Of a stretch of 64,000 nucleotides of DNA, positions 1 through 8,719 are shown piece after piece. Numbering within the stretch: the first letter of the stretch is position 1; each line of letters starts with the position of its first letter. Under the pieces are notes generated by a model that did not search any database, was not told the origin of the DNA, and saw nothing but the letters and a program-made list of their open reading frames with translations. The stretch is taken from NCBI RefSeq assembly GCF_049860565.1, contig NZ_CP172056.1:2232001-2296000 (forward strand), given 5' to 3'. Source of the stretch: Desulfitobacterium_A nosdiversum. GTDB taxonomy: Bacteria > Bacillota > Desulfitobacteriia > Desulfitobacteriales > Desulfitobacteriaceae. Position numbers and translations under genes: made by a program.

Positions 1-110
1 TTTCTAAATTTATGGATAAAGTAGATATCAAGTTTTATCGAGCTAAAACCATCTGCTAACGGGTGGGAAATTACCTGATATAGTGTATAATTCCTAGGCT
101 TTTTGAAGGT

Positions 111-148
111 TGACAAATTTGTCAGGGATGTGTTAAAAATATCCCTGA
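111..148 (+). terminator. Palindrome plus terminator-like hairpin at left edge
   Basis: A perfect 14-base palindrome (TGACAAATTTGTCA, 111-124) runs into a hairpin whose arms are TCAGGGAT (122-129) and ATCCCTGA (141-148), followed by a T-rich stretch. It most likely ends a transcript entering from the left of the window. The palindrome could instead be an operator. No gene is visible in bases 1-234. Confidence 0.4.
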
Positions 149-234
149 GTTTGTTTAATTATCAACAATATAAAGAAATAAATTATTAAATTATATGATT
201 GAGGATTATAGGAGAAAAAGAGGAGTGGTATGGG

Positions 235-417
235 ATGATTAAAGCCTATAGATGTTCAACTTGCGGAGAATTTGATGTCGATCGAAAATTAAGCGAGGGG
301 GAACTCGAAAACTGCCCGACATGCGGTAAGAAGGTTCAACGTGTTTGGAGTCCGACAATTTCTATCTGGAAAACGGATGGAGCTTTTGGAAAAAGCACAG
401 CCACAAAAAGCGAGTGA
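235..417 (+). CDS. Small FmdB-type zinc-ribbon protein
   Basis: This 60-residue protein has two CxxCG-type knuckles (CSTCG near residue 7 and CPTCG near residue 29), as in the FmdB/CxxC zinc-ribbon family of putative regulators. The role is unknown. An upstream TTG at 199 is also in frame, but the ATG at 235 has an AGGAG ribosome site about ten bases before it, so I use 235. It stands alone, with a GC-rich hairpin about 35 bases downstream. Identification rests on the cysteine pattern and the small size. Confidence 0.7.
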   Translation: MIKAYRCSTCGEFDVDRKLSEGELENCPTCGKKVQRVWSPTISIWKTDGAFGKSTATKSE

Positions 418-453
418 GGGTGTAAATCCTCGCTTCTGAACAAGATAATCAAA

Positions 454-474
454 GGCCGCCAAATCAAGGCGGCC
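454..474. terminator. GC-rich hairpin between convergent genes
   Basis: GGCCGCC (454-460) and GGCGGCC (468-474) form a 7-bp stem with a 7-base loop between the zinc-ribbon gene and the convergent SASP gene. The T-tract is weak on both strands and slightly better on the minus strand, so it may serve either gene. Confidence 0.45.
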
Positions 475-570
475 CTGTAATAATAAATGTAACCGGGTTG
501 GCGTATAACAATGCGTTTAACTTTAATGCTGGCTCAATTTGTACTGACTGAACCAATGTGCCTTGGTTAG

Positions 571-768
571 TTAGATTCTAGTACCGCCCTTAAGGTTTTG
601 CTCAGCGAATTCAATCATTCGTTTGGTCATCATACCGCCTACTGAGCCATTTTCACGACTGGTGCGGTCTCCGCCGAGTTGAACGCCTAATTCGCTTGCA
701 ATCTTGTTTTTAAATTGATCAAGAACTTGTTCAGAACCTTGGCTTGCGGGTTGGTTATTATTTGGCAT
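571..768 (-). CDS. Alpha/beta-type small acid-soluble spore protein
   Basis: This 65-residue protein coats and protects DNA in the dormant spore. It carries the two family signatures: the segment KNKIASELGV, which contains the E-x germination-protease cleavage region, and the C-terminal GGMMTKRMIE block. Length is usual for SspA/SspB-type proteins. A very strong AAGGAGGT site lies just upstream of the ATG, as expected for an abundant forespore protein. A sigma-G-like promoter is visible 70-100 bases upstream. The gene is monocistronic. It shows that the organism forms endospores. Confidence 0.95.
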   Translation of the reverse strand: MPNNNQPASQGSEQVLDQFKNKIASELGVQLGGDRTSRENGSVGGMMTKRMIEFAEQNLKGGTRI

Positions 769-834
769 AATAGGTAACCTCCTTAAGATTTAAAAATTTT
801 TCGGTTTTGACTTTTTAATTTTAATGTTTAACTC

Positions 835-864
835 TAGTATGTTTAGGTTTATGAGAAATAAACA
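835..864 (-). promoter_or_regulatory. Candidate sigma-G (forespore) promoter for the SASP gene
   Basis: On the minus strand, CATACTA (plus 835-841) matches the sigma-G -10 consensus, and TGTTTA (plus 859-864) sits 17 bases upstream as an imperfect -35. It is correctly placed for the spore protein gene that ends at 768. The assignment follows the known sigma-G control of ssp genes in Bacillus and Clostridium. Confidence 0.6.
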
Positions 865-911
865 GGAAAGTCTTGGATTGAATTCTGTATGAGGATTTAG
901 TACTAAGGGGT

Positions 912-967
912 AATTAAAAATGCAGAGAAGACCATATTACAGGCCTTTACTGCATTTATTTTTAATT
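912..967. repeat. Imperfect inverted repeat in intergenic region
   Basis: AATTAAAAATGCAG (912-925) is complementary to CTGCATTTATTTTTAATT (950-967) apart from a four-base bulge. Together with the sigma-G promoter and the terminator at 1077 this is all I can see in the 769-1164 gap. It could be part of a small RNA or a decayed element. No coding region is apparent. Confidence 0.35.
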
Positions 968-1076
968 CAAAGCAGATTGGACTAATTAGATCTTTATGGG
1001 AGCCATCCAGCTTAAGCAAAAAAAGAGCATATTATAGCGGAAGACTGATAGAAATCACCCTAGATTTGTAGCAATT

Positions 1077-1106
1077 AAAAAGCGGCATTGGCATGCCGCT
1101 TTTTTA
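1077..1106 (-). terminator. Rho-independent terminator of the DUF2238 gene
   Basis: The near-perfect hairpin AGCGGCATTGGCATGCCGCT (1081-1100) is flanked by A and T tracts, so it can act on both strands. It lies about 60 bases beyond the stop of the minus-strand membrane protein gene. Confidence 0.75.
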
Positions 1107-1164
1107 ATACATAAGCTTGAAGTTTTTAGGAAGATAGAAAGCTTATTGCATTATCAGATAAGTT

Positions 1165-1788
1165 TCAGTGACGCTGGATTATGCTCAAATACCGGTTATG
1201 GATTGAGCTTAAACTGAGTAAACCGCATATTGCTCCCAATAAGGCTAAAGACATATCCCAGTGTGTATCCCAGATATCCCCTTGCAGTCCAACGAATGCT
1301 TCTGCGGCTTTACCCATAATTAGGGCAACAAGTCCCTCGGCTAATTCATAACTTGCACTAACTCCAAGTGTTAATCCAAGAACTAAAAAGATAAGGAATT
1401 TCGTACTAAGCTGAAATTTTTGCAGTAATATTTCTCTTATCGTCATCGCTGCAGCTAGACCGCCGGTGATATGAGCAAATCGGTCATAGTAATTTCTGCC
1501 CAACTGAAAATAATCTTTAAACCAATTAAAGAGCGGAACTTTACCATAACCATAATGGCCGCCTATTAAGGCGATGATGAAACCTAAGCAAAGAAGGATA
1601 TAGACTAGGGTTGTTAAACGAAACGTGTTATAGGTATATAGAATAATAATGGTTCCCACAATTACCGGAATAACCTCGAGAAACCACGTCCCGAGTTGAT
1701 CGGGTTTAAGAGCAGACCATATAAACATAAATAATAAAATGAGCATAAGGAAGAGGTGCGTCTTGGGTATTGATTTTAACTTAAGCAT
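1165..1788 (-). CDS. DUF2238 (YjdF-like) integral membrane protein
   Basis: The 207-residue protein has about six hydrophobic segments. The conserved middle contains YDRFAHITGG and the later GDIWDTHWDM block, both typical of the DUF2238/YjdF family of bacterial inner-membrane proteins. The biochemical role of that family is not established. The gene is monocistronic, with its own terminator. The 304-base gap between it and the divergent kinase gene (1789-2092) shows nothing recognisable beyond AT-rich sequence. Confidence 0.75.
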   Translation of the reverse strand: MLKLKSIPKTHLFLMLILLFMFIWSALKPDQLGTWFLEVIPVIVGTIIILYTYNTFRLTTLVYILLCLGFIIALIGGHYGYGKVPLFNWFKDYFQLGRNYYDRFAHITGGLAAAMTIREILLQKFQLSTKFLIFLVLGLTLGVSASYELAEGLVALIMGKAAEAFVGLQGDIWDTHWDMSLALLGAICGLLSLSSIHNRYLSIIQRH

Positions 1789-2092
1789 TTTATTTCCTTA
1801 GAATACGTCATTATATAAATCGTTATATCTTTAGAATGGTTAATTTGCTGAAATCAATACCTAATTTGACTTAAAAAATCATTTACATATTAAATGTGAC
1901 AGAATAAATGTCCCCATATTAGGATTGCAGTAAATTCTCTATATTGCCGAGAAAGATAATAAAATTTTGGATTTCATTATCTATTTGGAAGTTGAAGGAA
2001 TTTCAAAAGGAGTATTAAGAATATAAGTCGAATATACCAAGAAATCATTGACATGAGTTTTTTGAACTGAATTGAAGGGAGATGAAAGCCCT

Positions 2093-3670
2093 ATGAAATA
2101 TCGTTTTTCTGAATTAGTTAACATATCTAACCTTCAAAATTTTTTGGAAGGTTTATTTTCTATGTCTAATCCCGTTTTTGGCATAGTGGACAACGATAGT
2201 AACCTTATATTTTCTTATGGTTGGCAAGAAATCTGTCAAAAATATCATAGATTAAATAGTGAAACTGCACTTCTATGCAAACAAAGCGATAGTTATCTTA
2301 AAAACCATTTTGATATTAATAAGCCGTATGTATATTATACCTGCGCAAATGGGTTAATTGATGCAGCAACTCCAATTATTATTGAAGGTGAACATATAGC
2401 TACAGCGATTCATGGACAGTTTTTATTCGAAGAACCTGATAAAGAGCAATTTATAAGGAAGGCCCAAAAATATGGATTTGATGAGGAAGAATACTTAAAA
2501 GCTCTGGCTAAGGTGCCAATTTATCCAAAAGAAGAATTAGATTCAATTATGCTTAATATGCGTCAACTATTTGAAATGATGGCGAGAAATGGATTAAATC
2601 GTCTTCGGCGGATAGAATCTGAAAAGGAAAAAAGATTAAAAACTATTATTGATAATACGCCCTATGTGGCAATTCAAAGCTATGATTCAAATGGAAGAAT
2701 CCGGTATTGTAATCAGGCCTCTGAAACTATGTTTGGCTGGGTTCATAGCGAAGAGAAAGAGACAACTTTAGACCAACCCATGATCTTCGAAAAATGTTTG
2801 GACAGCGATTTTGGGGCAAATTTAAAGAGTATAAATGAAACGGGGAGAGTTATTAAAGATAAAGAATGGATTTTTAAAAATAAAGAAGGCATTGAAAAAA
2901 CGATATCTTCAACACTGTTTCCTATTGATTTGCCAGATGGGAAAAAAGAACTTATAAGCATTGATATAGATATTACTGAGAAAAAACGTTTTGAAAAAGA
3001 AATGCAACGTTTAGATCAATTAAACCTAATAGGTGAAATGGCCGCCGGCATAGCTCATGAAATACGAAATCCTTTGACGACTATACGCGGTTACCTCCAA
3101 TTGATTCAAAACCGGGAGGAAGTTAAACTATTCAAAAGTCAATTCGAGTTAATGATGGATGAAATAGATAGAGCGAATTCGATTATTTCTGAGTTTTTAT
3201 CTCTAGCCAAAACTCAGCGACCTGAAACTAAAAAATGTGATTTAAATGACATTATCACAAAATTATTTCCTCTTATTCAAGCGGATGCTTTTACAAAGAG
3301 TATGGAGGTAATATTTGAACCCGGGGAAATCTCGCTTGTTCATTTAAATGCAAAAGAAATCCATCAGCTTATCCTTAATCTGTGTCGTAATGGTCTGGAA
3401 GCAATGAAAAAAGGCGGCTGCATTACGCTGAAGACATTTAGAGAGGGTCAATATGTAGTTTTAAGTGTTAAGGACGAGGGAATTGGGATTCCAATTGAAA
3501 ATCTAGATAAGCTCGGGAAACCATTTTTTAGTACAAAAGATAATGGAACAGGACTTGGCCTTGCTAATTGCTATAACATCGCGACTCGTCATAATGCAAT
3601 AATTGATATTAATACAAGCCCAGGCGGTACTGCCTTCTTCATTCGGTTTCCTTGTGAAGAAATTTCTTAA
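2093..3670 (+). CDS. Orphan PocR-PAS sensor histidine kinase
   Basis: This 525-residue sensor kinase has no membrane segment and is probably cytoplasmic. Residues 5-165 form a PocR ligand-binding domain (with the CxxG-rich YYTCANGL region), about 180-300 a PAS domain, then HisKA with the phosphoacceptor His about residue 322 in AHEIRNPL, and a HATPase domain with NLCRNGLEAM, DEGIGIP and GTGLGLA boxes. The TTG at 2072 is in frame, but the ATG at 2093 has a GGGAG site at good spacing. No response regulator is adjacent, so it may feed a remote regulator or the sporulation phosphorelay. Ligand unknown. Confidence 0.88.
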   Translation: MKYRFSELVNISNLQNFLEGLFSMSNPVFGIVDNDSNLIFSYGWQEICQKYHRLNSETALLCKQSDSYLKNHFDINKPYVYYTCANGLIDAATPIIIEGEHIATAIHGQFLFEEPDKEQFIRKAQKYGFDEEEYLKALAKVPIYPKEELDSIMLNMRQLFEMMARNGLNRLRRIESEKEKRLKTIIDNTPYVAIQSYDSNGRIRYCNQASETMFGWVHSEEKETTLDQPMIFEKCLDSDFGANLKSINETGRVIKDKEWIFKNKEGIEKTISSTLFPIDLPDGKKELISIDIDITEKKRFEKEMQRLDQLNLIGEMAAGIAHEIRNPLTTIRGYLQLIQNREEVKLFKSQFELMMDEIDRANSIISEFLSLAKTQRPETKKCDLNDIITKLFPLIQADAFTKSMEVIFEPGEISLVHLNAKEIHQLILNLCRNGLEAMKKGGCITLKTFREGQYVVLSVKDEGIGIPIENLDKLGKPFFSTKDNGTGLGLANCYNIATRHNAIIDINTSPGGTAFFIRFPCEEIS

Positions 3671-3839
3671 ATGAGCTGACTTAGGAGGAGCGCTTGTTCC
3701 TTTAGCCGGTTTAGTTTTAACATCACCGCTCATTAATGTTGATATGTATGATCAAGATCACATTTTAATATTTCAAAAACCTATATACTTACTTTATAAA
3801 GAAGAATAAGGATAAAGGCTGGAATAGGAAGGAAGTTCA

Positions 3840-4337
3840 ATGATGCTTAGTAGCATAAGTGCAATTATGAAAAAAATGGTAGAATACTTTGATGGTGATG
3901 TTAGGCGAATTAACCATGCTTTAAAGGTGTATGCTTTTGCTAAAAGTATAGGAGAACTTGAGAATATCCCGGCGGAAAAAATGAAAATCCTTGAAGCAGC
4001 AGCGATTTTACATGATGTTGGGATTAAAGAAAGTGAAAAGAAATATTCTTCATCTTCCGGAAAATATCAAGAAATTGAAGGGCCGCCGATTGCTCGTGAA
4101 ATTTTAAAAGAATTAAATTTACCTCAGGATTATGGGGACAGGGTTTGTTTTCTGATTGGCAACCATCATACGTATCTTAAAATAGACGACATAGATTTTC
4201 AGATCCTTGTCGAGTCAGACTTCCTTGTTAATATTTTTGAAGATGCTATGAACCAAGAGCAAATAGAAACGATAAAGAAGAAGTATTTTAAGACGAAGAC
4301 AGCCTTGGATTATTTAGAGAGCATGTATAATTCCTAA
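3840..4337 (+). CDS. HD-domain phosphohydrolase
   Basis: A 165-residue HD-superfamily protein. Metal-binding residues are visible: H near residue 26 in RRINHALKV, the HDVG pair in AAAILHDVGI, and a later GNHHTYLK histidine pair. There is no GYP motif, so it is not an HD-GYP cyclic-di-GMP phosphodiesterase. The substrate is probably a nucleotide but cannot be given. It follows the kinase gene by 169 bases and has its own terminator. The start ATG is followed by a second ATG, and a purine-rich site precedes both. Confidence 0.8.
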   Translation: MMLSSISAIMKKMVEYFDGDVRRINHALKVYAFAKSIGELENIPAEKMKILEAAAILHDVGIKESEKKYSSSSGKYQEIEGPPIAREILKELNLPQDYGDRVCFLIGNHHTYLKIDDIDFQILVESDFLVNIFEDAMNQEQIETIKKKYFKTKTALDYLESMYNS

Positions 4338-4344
4338 CAGCAGT

Positions 4345-4375
4345 GCCGTGATTTGAATCACGGCTTCTTTTTTCT
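4345..4375 (+). terminator. Rho-independent terminator after HD gene
   Basis: The hairpin GCCGTGATTTGAATCACGGC (4345-4364) is followed by a T-rich tail. It closes the kinase/HD transcript. Confidence 0.85.
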
Positions 4376-4502
4376 TATTCAGATAAACTTAGTTTACGTA
4401 ATCTTGTCAACGAGATCGAATTAGGGATTAACTCAGGAGATGTGATGGATCAGGCCTTTGACTAAACTGATTCGTTAATTAAAACGAGGTGAAATCGAGA
4501 CA

Positions 4503-6239
4503 GTGGTTGCAAATATCACAAACACCGGATATATCTTCGTTAATGATCAGGGACAAATCTATTCAATCGATCAGACTGTTGCTAAACTATTGCATGTAGA
4601 AGCTTCAAATGCTTTGGGGCGCCGATTAATCGAGATTTTTCCGGATACTCGGCTTCTCGAAGTTCTTGTCTCGCACCATCCGCTCCTCCACGAGCAAGTT
4701 CTTAATCAGCTTAAGGTTAAAGTAAGCTATCATCCGGTAGTTTATCAAGAGCATTTTTTAGGGGTTATGATCCTTATTGATCTTGAAAAATTGAGTATTC
4801 CTGAGAAGGAAAACCGGGCCTTGATTGATCTCTATGAAGGAATCCTTTCTGATCTTCCCCTGGGCTATGCGGTGGTCAATCGTCAGGGGCGGGTTGTTTT
4901 CATGAATGAAGACTATAGCTGCATGTTAGGATGTACTCCTCATGATTTAATTGGCTTGCCGCTTTCTAAACATGTACCGTTTACCCGAATTTCAGAAATT
5001 TTAAGGACTGGAAAATCGAGACTGGAAAGCGAGCTTGAATTTCAGGGGAAGCTTTTTTTACTCTCCGAAGCCCCGATAAAAGCTCAAGGTCAGACAATTG
5101 GAGGCATCAGTAAAATTCTCTTGCGTGAGTGGATTGAGGGGGAGGACTTTCGCAACCTCTCAGACCGAATTCAGGTATTGGAGAACAAGATCCTTTTTTA
5201 TAAAGAAGAACTTCTCGATTTGCGAAGCCGGCGATCCCCCCTTGATGAGATTCAAGGAGAAAGCCCGGAAATGAACAAAATTAAGCAGGTGGTCAAGAGA
5301 ATTGCACTTCACGATGCCAATATCCTTATTACAGGGGAGAGCGGTACGGGAAAGGGCCTTTTAGCTCAGACGATTCATCAACTTAGCCCTCGTCATGGAG
5401 AACCGTTTATTAAGATTAACTGTGCTGCGATTCCTGAAAATCTACTTGAATCGGAATTATTTGGCTACGAAGAAGGAGCTTTTACAGGCGCAATTAAAGG
5501 GGGAAGACCGGGTAAATTTGAACTGGCTCAGGGCGGAACTATTTTTCTTGATGAAATAGGGGATATGCCTGTAGCCATGCAGGCCAAAATTTTACGTGTT
5601 CTCCAGGAAAAATCGTTCGAACGGATAGGGGGGCATAAAACTCTGTCCGTTAATGTTCGGGTTATTGCGGCAACCCACCGTGATTTAGTCGAGCTCATTG
5701 ATCAAGGGGAATTTCGTTTGGATTTGTATTACCGATTAGCTGTAATTAGTTTAAATATACCTCCGCTTCGTGAACGTCCGATGGATATATGTTTTTTAAC
5801 GGAAGGAATTATGCAGAAACTCTCCCAAAAATATTCAAAGCCGATTCACGGCTTAACTGCTGCTGCAGAAAAAGTCTTCTGGGATTATTCTTGGCCGGGC
5901 AATGTTCGTGAACTCGAAAATGTTTTGGAGTATGCCTTTAACTTTTTAGAACGTGATGAACAAGTAATCGACATCGGGCATTTACCGATAAATATTGTCA
6001 ATTCTACTCAAAGCGGGAATAAAGCTGTACCTAAATATCAATGTCATAAACCGCAAAATTATGACTGTAAATCTTTAGAAGAAGCGGTTGCTCAAGCGGA
6101 GTTTGAGGCGATTAGACAAGCTTTAAAACTCACACGGGGAAATAAACAAGCAGCAGCCCGTATGCTTGGAATCCATATTTCAGGACTTTATCAAAAATTA
6201 AAGAAGTATTCGCACTTGATAGAGTCATGTCAGTTATAA
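4503..6239 (+). CDS. Sigma-54-dependent transcriptional activator with PAS domains
   Basis: A 578-residue enhancer-binding protein. Two PAS-like sensor regions fill about residues 1-215. A AAA+ ATPase follows, with Walker A GESGTGKG near 278, the sigma-54-contacting GAFTGA loop near 325 and Walker B FLDEIGD. A Fis-type helix-turn-helix ends the protein (GNKQAAARMLGIH). It starts with GTG at 4503, behind an AGGTGA site. It lies directly upstream of two molybdoenzyme genes. The only strong -24/-12 promoter I found in the area is at 8633, so it most likely activates that operon. The PAS ligand (redox, heme or oxyanion) is unknown. Confidence 0.9.
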   Translation: MVANITNTGYIFVNDQGQIYSIDQTVAKLLHVEASNALGRRLIEIFPDTRLLEVLVSHHPLLHEQVLNQLKVKVSYHPVVYQEHFLGVMILIDLEKLSIPEKENRALIDLYEGILSDLPLGYAVVNRQGRVVFMNEDYSCMLGCTPHDLIGLPLSKHVPFTRISEILRTGKSRLESELEFQGKLFLLSEAPIKAQGQTIGGISKILLREWIEGEDFRNLSDRIQVLENKILFYKEELLDLRSRRSPLDEIQGESPEMNKIKQVVKRIALHDANILITGESGTGKGLLAQTIHQLSPRHGEPFIKINCAAIPENLLESELFGYEEGAFTGAIKGGRPGKFELAQGGTIFLDEIGDMPVAMQAKILRVLQEKSFERIGGHKTLSVNVRVIAATHRDLVELIDQGEFRLDLYYRLAVISLNIPPLRERPMDICFLTEGIMQKLSQKYSKPIHGLTAAAEKVFWDYSWPGNVRELENVLEYAFNFLERDEQVIDIGHLPINIVNSTQSGNKAVPKYQCHKPQNYDCKSLEEAVAQAEFEAIRQALKLTRGNKQAAARMLGIHISGLYQKLKKYSHLIESCQL

Positions 6240-6272
6240 ACGATATTTTTAAGCTAAGGGAGCCGAAGTCAT

Positions 6273-8507
6273 ATGACGTTTCTGCTTAGAGATACAGTTA
6301 ATCAATTAAAGAATACATTTCCTACACATTCCAATCGGGAAATTGATGTGGATGAGTGGGTCTATTCCACGTGTGGGTACTGCTCAGTAGGCTGCGGTCT
6401 CTATATTGGCGTAAAAGATGGAGAAGCTGTAGCTGTGGAAGGAAATTCTGATTCCTTGGTTAATAAGGGGAAGCTTTGTATAAAAGGACTATATGAGTGG
6501 AAAGCTCTTCATGCCCCGGAAAGAGCAACCTCGCCGATGATCCGTAAAAATGGGAAGCTTGAGCCGGTGTCTTGGGATGAGGCCTTAAGCCATTTCGTGG
6601 ATAAAATGCAGAGAATAATCGATGAAAAAGGCTCAGAAGGGGTCGGGATATATCATACAGGTCAGCTTTTACTTGAAGAGTATTATGCCTTGGGTAAACT
6701 GGCAAAAGGGGTAATCGGAACTCCGAATATCGATGCGAATACGCGGCTTTGCATGGCATCTGCTGTTCAAGGCTATATTCGTTCTTTTGGAACGGATGGC
6801 CCTCCAGGATGTTACGAAGATCTTGATCAAGCGGAAGTCCTCTTTATTATCGGCGCAAATCCCGCGGAGATGCATCCCCAACTCTGGCAAAGGATTCTAC
6901 ATTATCGTGCTGAAAAGAAAACAAAGATAATTGTCGCCGACCCACGGCTGACATTACCGGCGCAAGTGGCTGATCTCCACCTTGCGTTGCGGCCAGGTAC
7001 TAATATTGCTCTGCTCAACGCTATGATTCATGTCTTGATTAGCGAAGGGTTAATTGATTTGGAAATGATTGAAGCGCATACTCATGGATTTGCTGAATTA
7101 AAAGCACTTGTCGAAGATTACCCGCCTGAGCGCGGAGAGGAATTGACAGGAGTCCCTGCAAAGCGGATTATTGAGGCAGCCTTACTTTTTGGCCGATCTG
7201 CAACTGCGACAACCCTTTATTGCCAGGGTGTTAATCAGAGTATGTCCGCTACGGATACGGCAACCTTAATTAACACTCTTCATCTTATCTCCGGTAAAAT
7301 AGGAAAACCTGGCTGTACACCCTTCTCCTTAACCGGGCAGTCAACATCGATGAGTAACCGTGAGGTTGGTGGAACGACTTCTTTACCCGGCTTCCGAAAT
7401 CCCATGAATCCAGAACATCGTCGGGAAGTGGCTGAAATCTGGAAGCTCGATCAGGAAAAAATTCCCTGTCAAACAAATGACATAATGAAGATGATGGCAC
7501 TGATAGGTGAGGGAAAACTTGATTTTCTTTGGGTTATTGGAACAAATCCCGTGGTATCTCTACCGGATCAAAGAAAAATACGAGAATATCTCGATCGTGT
7601 TTTTCTAGTTGTACAAGATGTTTATTATCCGATGGAAACCGCCCAGTATGCAGATATTTTTCTTCCTGCGGCACAGTGGGGCGAGAAAACAGGGACGTAT
7701 ACTAATCTGGAACGCCGTGTAAATATAGGGTATCAAGCCGTGAAGCCGCCGGGTAACGGAAAATCGGATTTAATTATTTTTCAGGAAGTTGGGAAGCGCT
7801 TGGGTGAAGGTGAGGCTTTTAACTGGAATGAACCAGAAGAGGTCTTTAATGAATGGAAGCTGCTTTCGAAAGGCAGACCGAATGATATGTCGGGAATGAC
7901 CTATCTCCGTCTAGAAAAAGAACATGGAATTCGTTGGCCTTGCCCGGCAACCAATCATCCGGGAACGGCTCGCCTTTATACTCAAGGGATATTTAATACA
8001 TTTGAATGCATTGCTGAAGCCTATGGTGATTTTAATCATTTTGAAGGAAGGGCGAAATTATGGGCGGTCCCCTATCAACAACCTCCAGAGATTCCCGATT
8101 CAGATTATCCTTTTTGGCTCAATACAGGCTCAATCATTGAACATTACCATACGCGCACGAAAACGAAGCGTATACCTGAGCTAAACATTACCGCCCCAGA
8201 GGGCTATGTGGAAGTTAACCCTCAAGATGCAAAGGGACTTCAAATCCAAGACGGTGAAAAAGTTCGTGTCGTTTCTCGGCGGGGCTGGATAGAGGTTGGT
8301 GTTCGCGTAAGAAATACAGTAAGCCCAGGACAAGTTTTTGTTCCCTTTCATTTTGGGGATTTAGATCCTCTAGAGGCCCATTTAAAACAAGCCGCTAACC
8401 ACTTAACACTGAACTGGGTAGATCCTTTCTCGAAACAACCCATGATGAAAGTTTCGGCTTGTCGAATCGAAAAAATAAGACATTCTATTCAGAAAGAAAC
8501 CCTCTAA
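6273..8507 (+). CDS. Molybdopterin oxidoreductase, NarB/NasA (assimilatory nitrate reductase)-like
   Basis: A 744-residue Mo-bis-MGD enzyme without a signal peptide, so cytoplasmic. The N-terminal 4Fe-4S site is Cys34, Cys37, Cys41 and Cys69. The probable Mo ligand is Cys160 in NTRLCMASAV, a pattern shared with NarB/NasA and NapA. Length matches cyanobacterial-type NarB; there is no C-terminal 2Fe-2S or flavin domain. A related formate dehydrogenase role is less likely, since I see no selenocysteine or formate-type active site. It starts 33 bases after the sigma-54 activator. No nitrite reductase is in the window. Substrate is inferred by family only. Confidence 0.72.
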   Translation: MTFLLRDTVNQLKNTFPTHSNREIDVDEWVYSTCGYCSVGCGLYIGVKDGEAVAVEGNSDSLVNKGKLCIKGLYEWKALHAPERATSPMIRKNGKLEPVSWDEALSHFVDKMQRIIDEKGSEGVGIYHTGQLLLEEYYALGKLAKGVIGTPNIDANTRLCMASAVQGYIRSFGTDGPPGCYEDLDQAEVLFIIGANPAEMHPQLWQRILHYRAEKKTKIIVADPRLTLPAQVADLHLALRPGTNIALLNAMIHVLISEGLIDLEMIEAHTHGFAELKALVEDYPPERGEELTGVPAKRIIEAALLFGRSATATTLYCQGVNQSMSATDTATLINTLHLISGKIGKPGCTPFSLTGQSTSMSNREVGGTTSLPGFRNPMNPEHRREVAEIWKLDQEKIPCQTNDIMKMMALIGEGKLDFLWVIGTNPVVSLPDQRKIREYLDRVFLVVQDVYYPMETAQYADIFLPAAQWGEKTGTYTNLERRVNIGYQAVKPPGNGKSDLIIFQEVGKRLGEGEAFNWNEPEEVFNEWKLLSKGRPNDMSGMTYLRLEKEHGIRWPCPATNHPGTARLYTQGIFNTFECIAEAYGDFNHFEGRAKLWAVPYQQPPEIPDSDYPFWLNTGSIIEHYHTRTKTKRIPELNITAPEGYVEVNPQDAKGLQIQDGEKVRVVSRRGWIEVGVRVRNTVSPGQVFVPFHFGDLDPLEAHLKQAANHLTLNWVDPFSKQPMMKVSACRIEKIRHSIQKETL

Positions 8508-8546
8508 ATTTCTAGAGGGTTTTCTAATTTTTTAGAGGGTTTTTTA
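8499..8546 (+). terminator. Double-armed terminator overlapping the stop codon
   Basis: ACCCTCTA (8499-8506), which contains the first two bases of the stop codon of the preceding gene, can pair with TAGAGGGT at 8513-8520 or with an identical copy at 8533-8540. Each right arm is followed by T residues, with the stronger tract after the second. It separates the NarB-like gene from the sigma-54 operon. Confidence 0.75.
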
Positions 8547-8564
8547 TAGATTTCCATTTAAACA

Positions 8565-8592
8565 TTAAGATTAAAAGCGGTATGAATCTTAA
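8565..8592 (+). promoter_or_regulatory. Inverted repeat, candidate upstream activator site
   Basis: TTAAGATT (8565-8572) and AATCTTAA (8585-8592) form a perfect 8-base inverted repeat with a 12-base spacer. Its centre lies about 80 bases upstream of the start predicted from the -24/-12 promoter, where sigma-54 activators commonly bind. Binding by the protein encoded at 4503 is inference. Confidence 0.45.
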
Positions 8593-8632
8593 AAACCATG
8601 ATGAAACCGCACTTCTCAATAGATCTAAGACC

Positions 8633-8650
8633 TTGGCACGGAAATTGCTA
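8633..8650 (+). promoter_or_regulatory. Sigma-54 (-24/-12) promoter
   Basis: TTGGCACGGAAATTGCT (8633-8649) matches the sigma-54 consensus: GG at 8635-8636 and GC at 8647-8648 are exactly 12 bases apart. Transcription should start near 8660, about 60 bases before the GTG start of the exported molybdoenzyme. A sigma-54 activator gene lies nearby. Confidence 0.85.
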
Positions 8651-8719
8651 ATATTATTTGATAAAGATCTTGGAATGACATGAATAGTGATTAAATTCCT
8701 AAACATTGGAGTGATTAGA

